Origin: Pseudomonadota bacterium
GTDB taxonomy: Bacteria; Pseudomonadota; Gammaproteobacteria; GCA-001735895
DNA: 33,904 nt
Direction: 5' to 3'
Assembly: GCA_022563685.1 (NCBI GenBank)
Contig: JADFMY010000022.1
Span: 1-33,904, forward strand
How positions within the stretch are numbered: position 1 is the stretch's first letter; each line of letters begins with the position of its first letter. This document shows positions 33,071 through 33,904 of the stretch, piece after piece. The notes under the pieces are model-generated. The model saw only the letters and a list, made by a program, of their open reading frames with translations, searched no databases and was not told the DNA's origin. The translations under genes were made by a program, and so were the position numbers.

Positions 33071-33904
33071 TTGCGACGTCCACGGCTCAATATTCTACGA
33101 ACCTTCGAGGCCGCTGGTCGCTACTTAAGTTTTTCCCTGGCCGCAGACGATCTCAAGGTGTCACAGGCCGCAGTCAGCCAGCAGATGCGTCAGTTGGAGG
33201 CCTATCTGAAAACCCCCCTGTTTGTCAGGCATCACCGCCGGTTATCCCTGACCAGTACCGGCCAGGCCTACCTGGAAGCCGTACACGAAGCACTGGATCG
33301 GCTCGATTCGGTTACCGATCGGTTGTTCCCGGGCAGACAAAATCAGACAGTGACTCTGCGTTGTACTTCGGTCGTTGCGATACTTTGGCTGGCGCCACAA
33401 CTCGGATCCCTTCAAAAGCGCCATCCCAACATCGATCTGCGCATCAATACCCTCGATCAAGGCTATGACAATCAAAAATCCCCCACAACAGATCTGGAAA
33501 TTTTCATCCAGGGGGAAGCTGCGATCGACCCCTATGCGCACAAACTTTTAACCTCGACAATAACGCCGGTATGCTCGCCAAAACTGTTTTCGAAACGTCA
33601 GCGACTATCCAAACCAGCTGAGGTGCTTACGCATGACCTGATCCATGTGCTTGGCTACGACGACGACTGGCACCGGTGGTTTCGCAGGTATCGGCTGGAT
33701 GAAATTGACATACCGCGTGGATTATCCGTTGACGGATCGTTGATCGCTATCGAGGCCGCGCAGCGTGGTGATGGCATTATGCTGGGCAGACGCCCATTTA
33801 TTGACCGCTACCTGCAATCTGGAGAGTTGGTAGAGGTATTTGAAAAGCCATTCCACCTCTATGCGAATTACTATTTACGGCGACCACCCCGCTCTACCGT
33901 CCGC
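33071..33904 (+). CDS. LysR-family regulator (GcvA-like), 3' end beyond window edge
   Basis: Missing from the ORF track because it lacks a stop in the window. The frame from the TTG at 33071 gives LRRPRLNILRTFEAAGRYLSFS then DLKVSQAAVSQQMRQLEAYL, the LysR winged helix-turn-helix (GcvA type), and a substrate-binding domain running off the right edge (278 codons visible). The TTG matches where family starts align; no in-frame ATG or strong RBS exists, and a stop at 33047-33049 bounds it upstream. Divergent from mttB, it very likely regulates that operon, in the usual LysR arrangement. Confidence 0.88.
   Translation, partial: MRRPRLNILRTFEAAGRYLSFSLAADDLKVSQAAVSQQMRQLEAYLKTPLFVRHHRRLSLTSTGQAYLEAVHEALDRLDSVTDRLFPGRQNQTVTLRCTSVVAILWLAPQLGSLQKRHPNIDLRINTLDQGYDNQKSPTTDLEIFIQGEAAIDPYAHKLLTSTITPVCSPKLFSKRQRLSKPAEVLTHDLIHVLGYDDDWHRWFRRYRLDEIDIPRGLSVDGSLIAIEAAQRGDGIMLGRRPFIDRYLQSGELVEVFEKPFHLYANYYLRRPPRSTVR

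Noticed and set aside
33063-33100. ATG at 33063 as the start of the LysR gene
   Set aside because: It is in a different frame from the helix-turn-helix sequence; the TTG at 33071 is in frame.

Overview
The window looks like a chromosomal segment of an uncultured, probably marine gammaproteobacterium. The placement is inference from E. coli-like YadGH, a SelD close to the E. coli protein, a RelBE-type module, DUF1127 and IS5-type remnants; no rRNA or tRNA is present to confirm it. About 27 credible protein genes or gene remnants are seen. Most of the supplied ORF track is antisense or out-of-frame shadow, and two real genes that run off the window edges (the left EamA transporter and the right LysR regulator) are missing from it.

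Left part (1-9965). A minus-strand EamA/DMT permease is cut by the window edge, followed by an M20-type amidohydrolase. Then comes a scarred zone: an internally deleted IS5-family element, a RelBE-like toxin-antitoxin pair, and clusters of short repeats. A histidine phosphatase, a CDF metal transporter broken by an in-frame TAG and a NUDIX hydrolase follow. Next is a minus-strand operon of a HAD-IB phosphatase remnant, a GlpA-like FAD dehydrogenase with a BFD [2Fe-2S] tail, and a partner FAD/NAD oxidoreductase. The HAD remnant lacks its 5' end and is joined head-to-head, within about 10 bp, to a 5'-truncated PhnV-like phosphonate permease: a rearrangement scar.

Middle (9966-19908). A 151-bp modular palindromic repeat occurs twice (95% identical), with a 27-bp deletion derivative downstream of a diguanylate cyclase. 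Genes here are an SDR, a hot-dog thioesterase, a YadGH-type ABC exporter, a DUF1127 protein, a quinone oxidoreductase, a diguanylate cyclase with a CxxCH-bearing sensor domain, and a tight operon of a spore-photoproduct-lyase-family radical SAM protein with selD.

Right part (19909-33904). This is the most interesting region. A five-gene plus-strand operon encodes a 1542-residue HdrA-type protein (two HdrA-like modules with a GltD/NfnB-like NAD(P)H domain inserted), MvhD, MetV, MetF and an HdrC-HdrB fusion. This is the gene set of the MetFV-HdrABC-MvhD methylenetetrahydrofolate reductase described in the acetogen Moorella. It converges on a minus-strand operon of an MttB-family methyltransferase lacking pyrrolysine, a dimethylglycine/sarcosine dehydrogenase with a GcvT (folate) domain, and a HAD phosphatase, with a divergent LysR regulator. 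My reading (inference) is a quaternary-amine (probably glycine betaine) demethylation module. MttB would feed methyl groups to folate, the dehydrogenase would yield methylene-THF, and the Hdr-linked MetF would interconvert methyl- and methylene-THF with electron transfer to NAD(P) and a second carrier. The corrinoid protein and the corrinoid:THF methyltransferase needed to close the pathway are not in the window.
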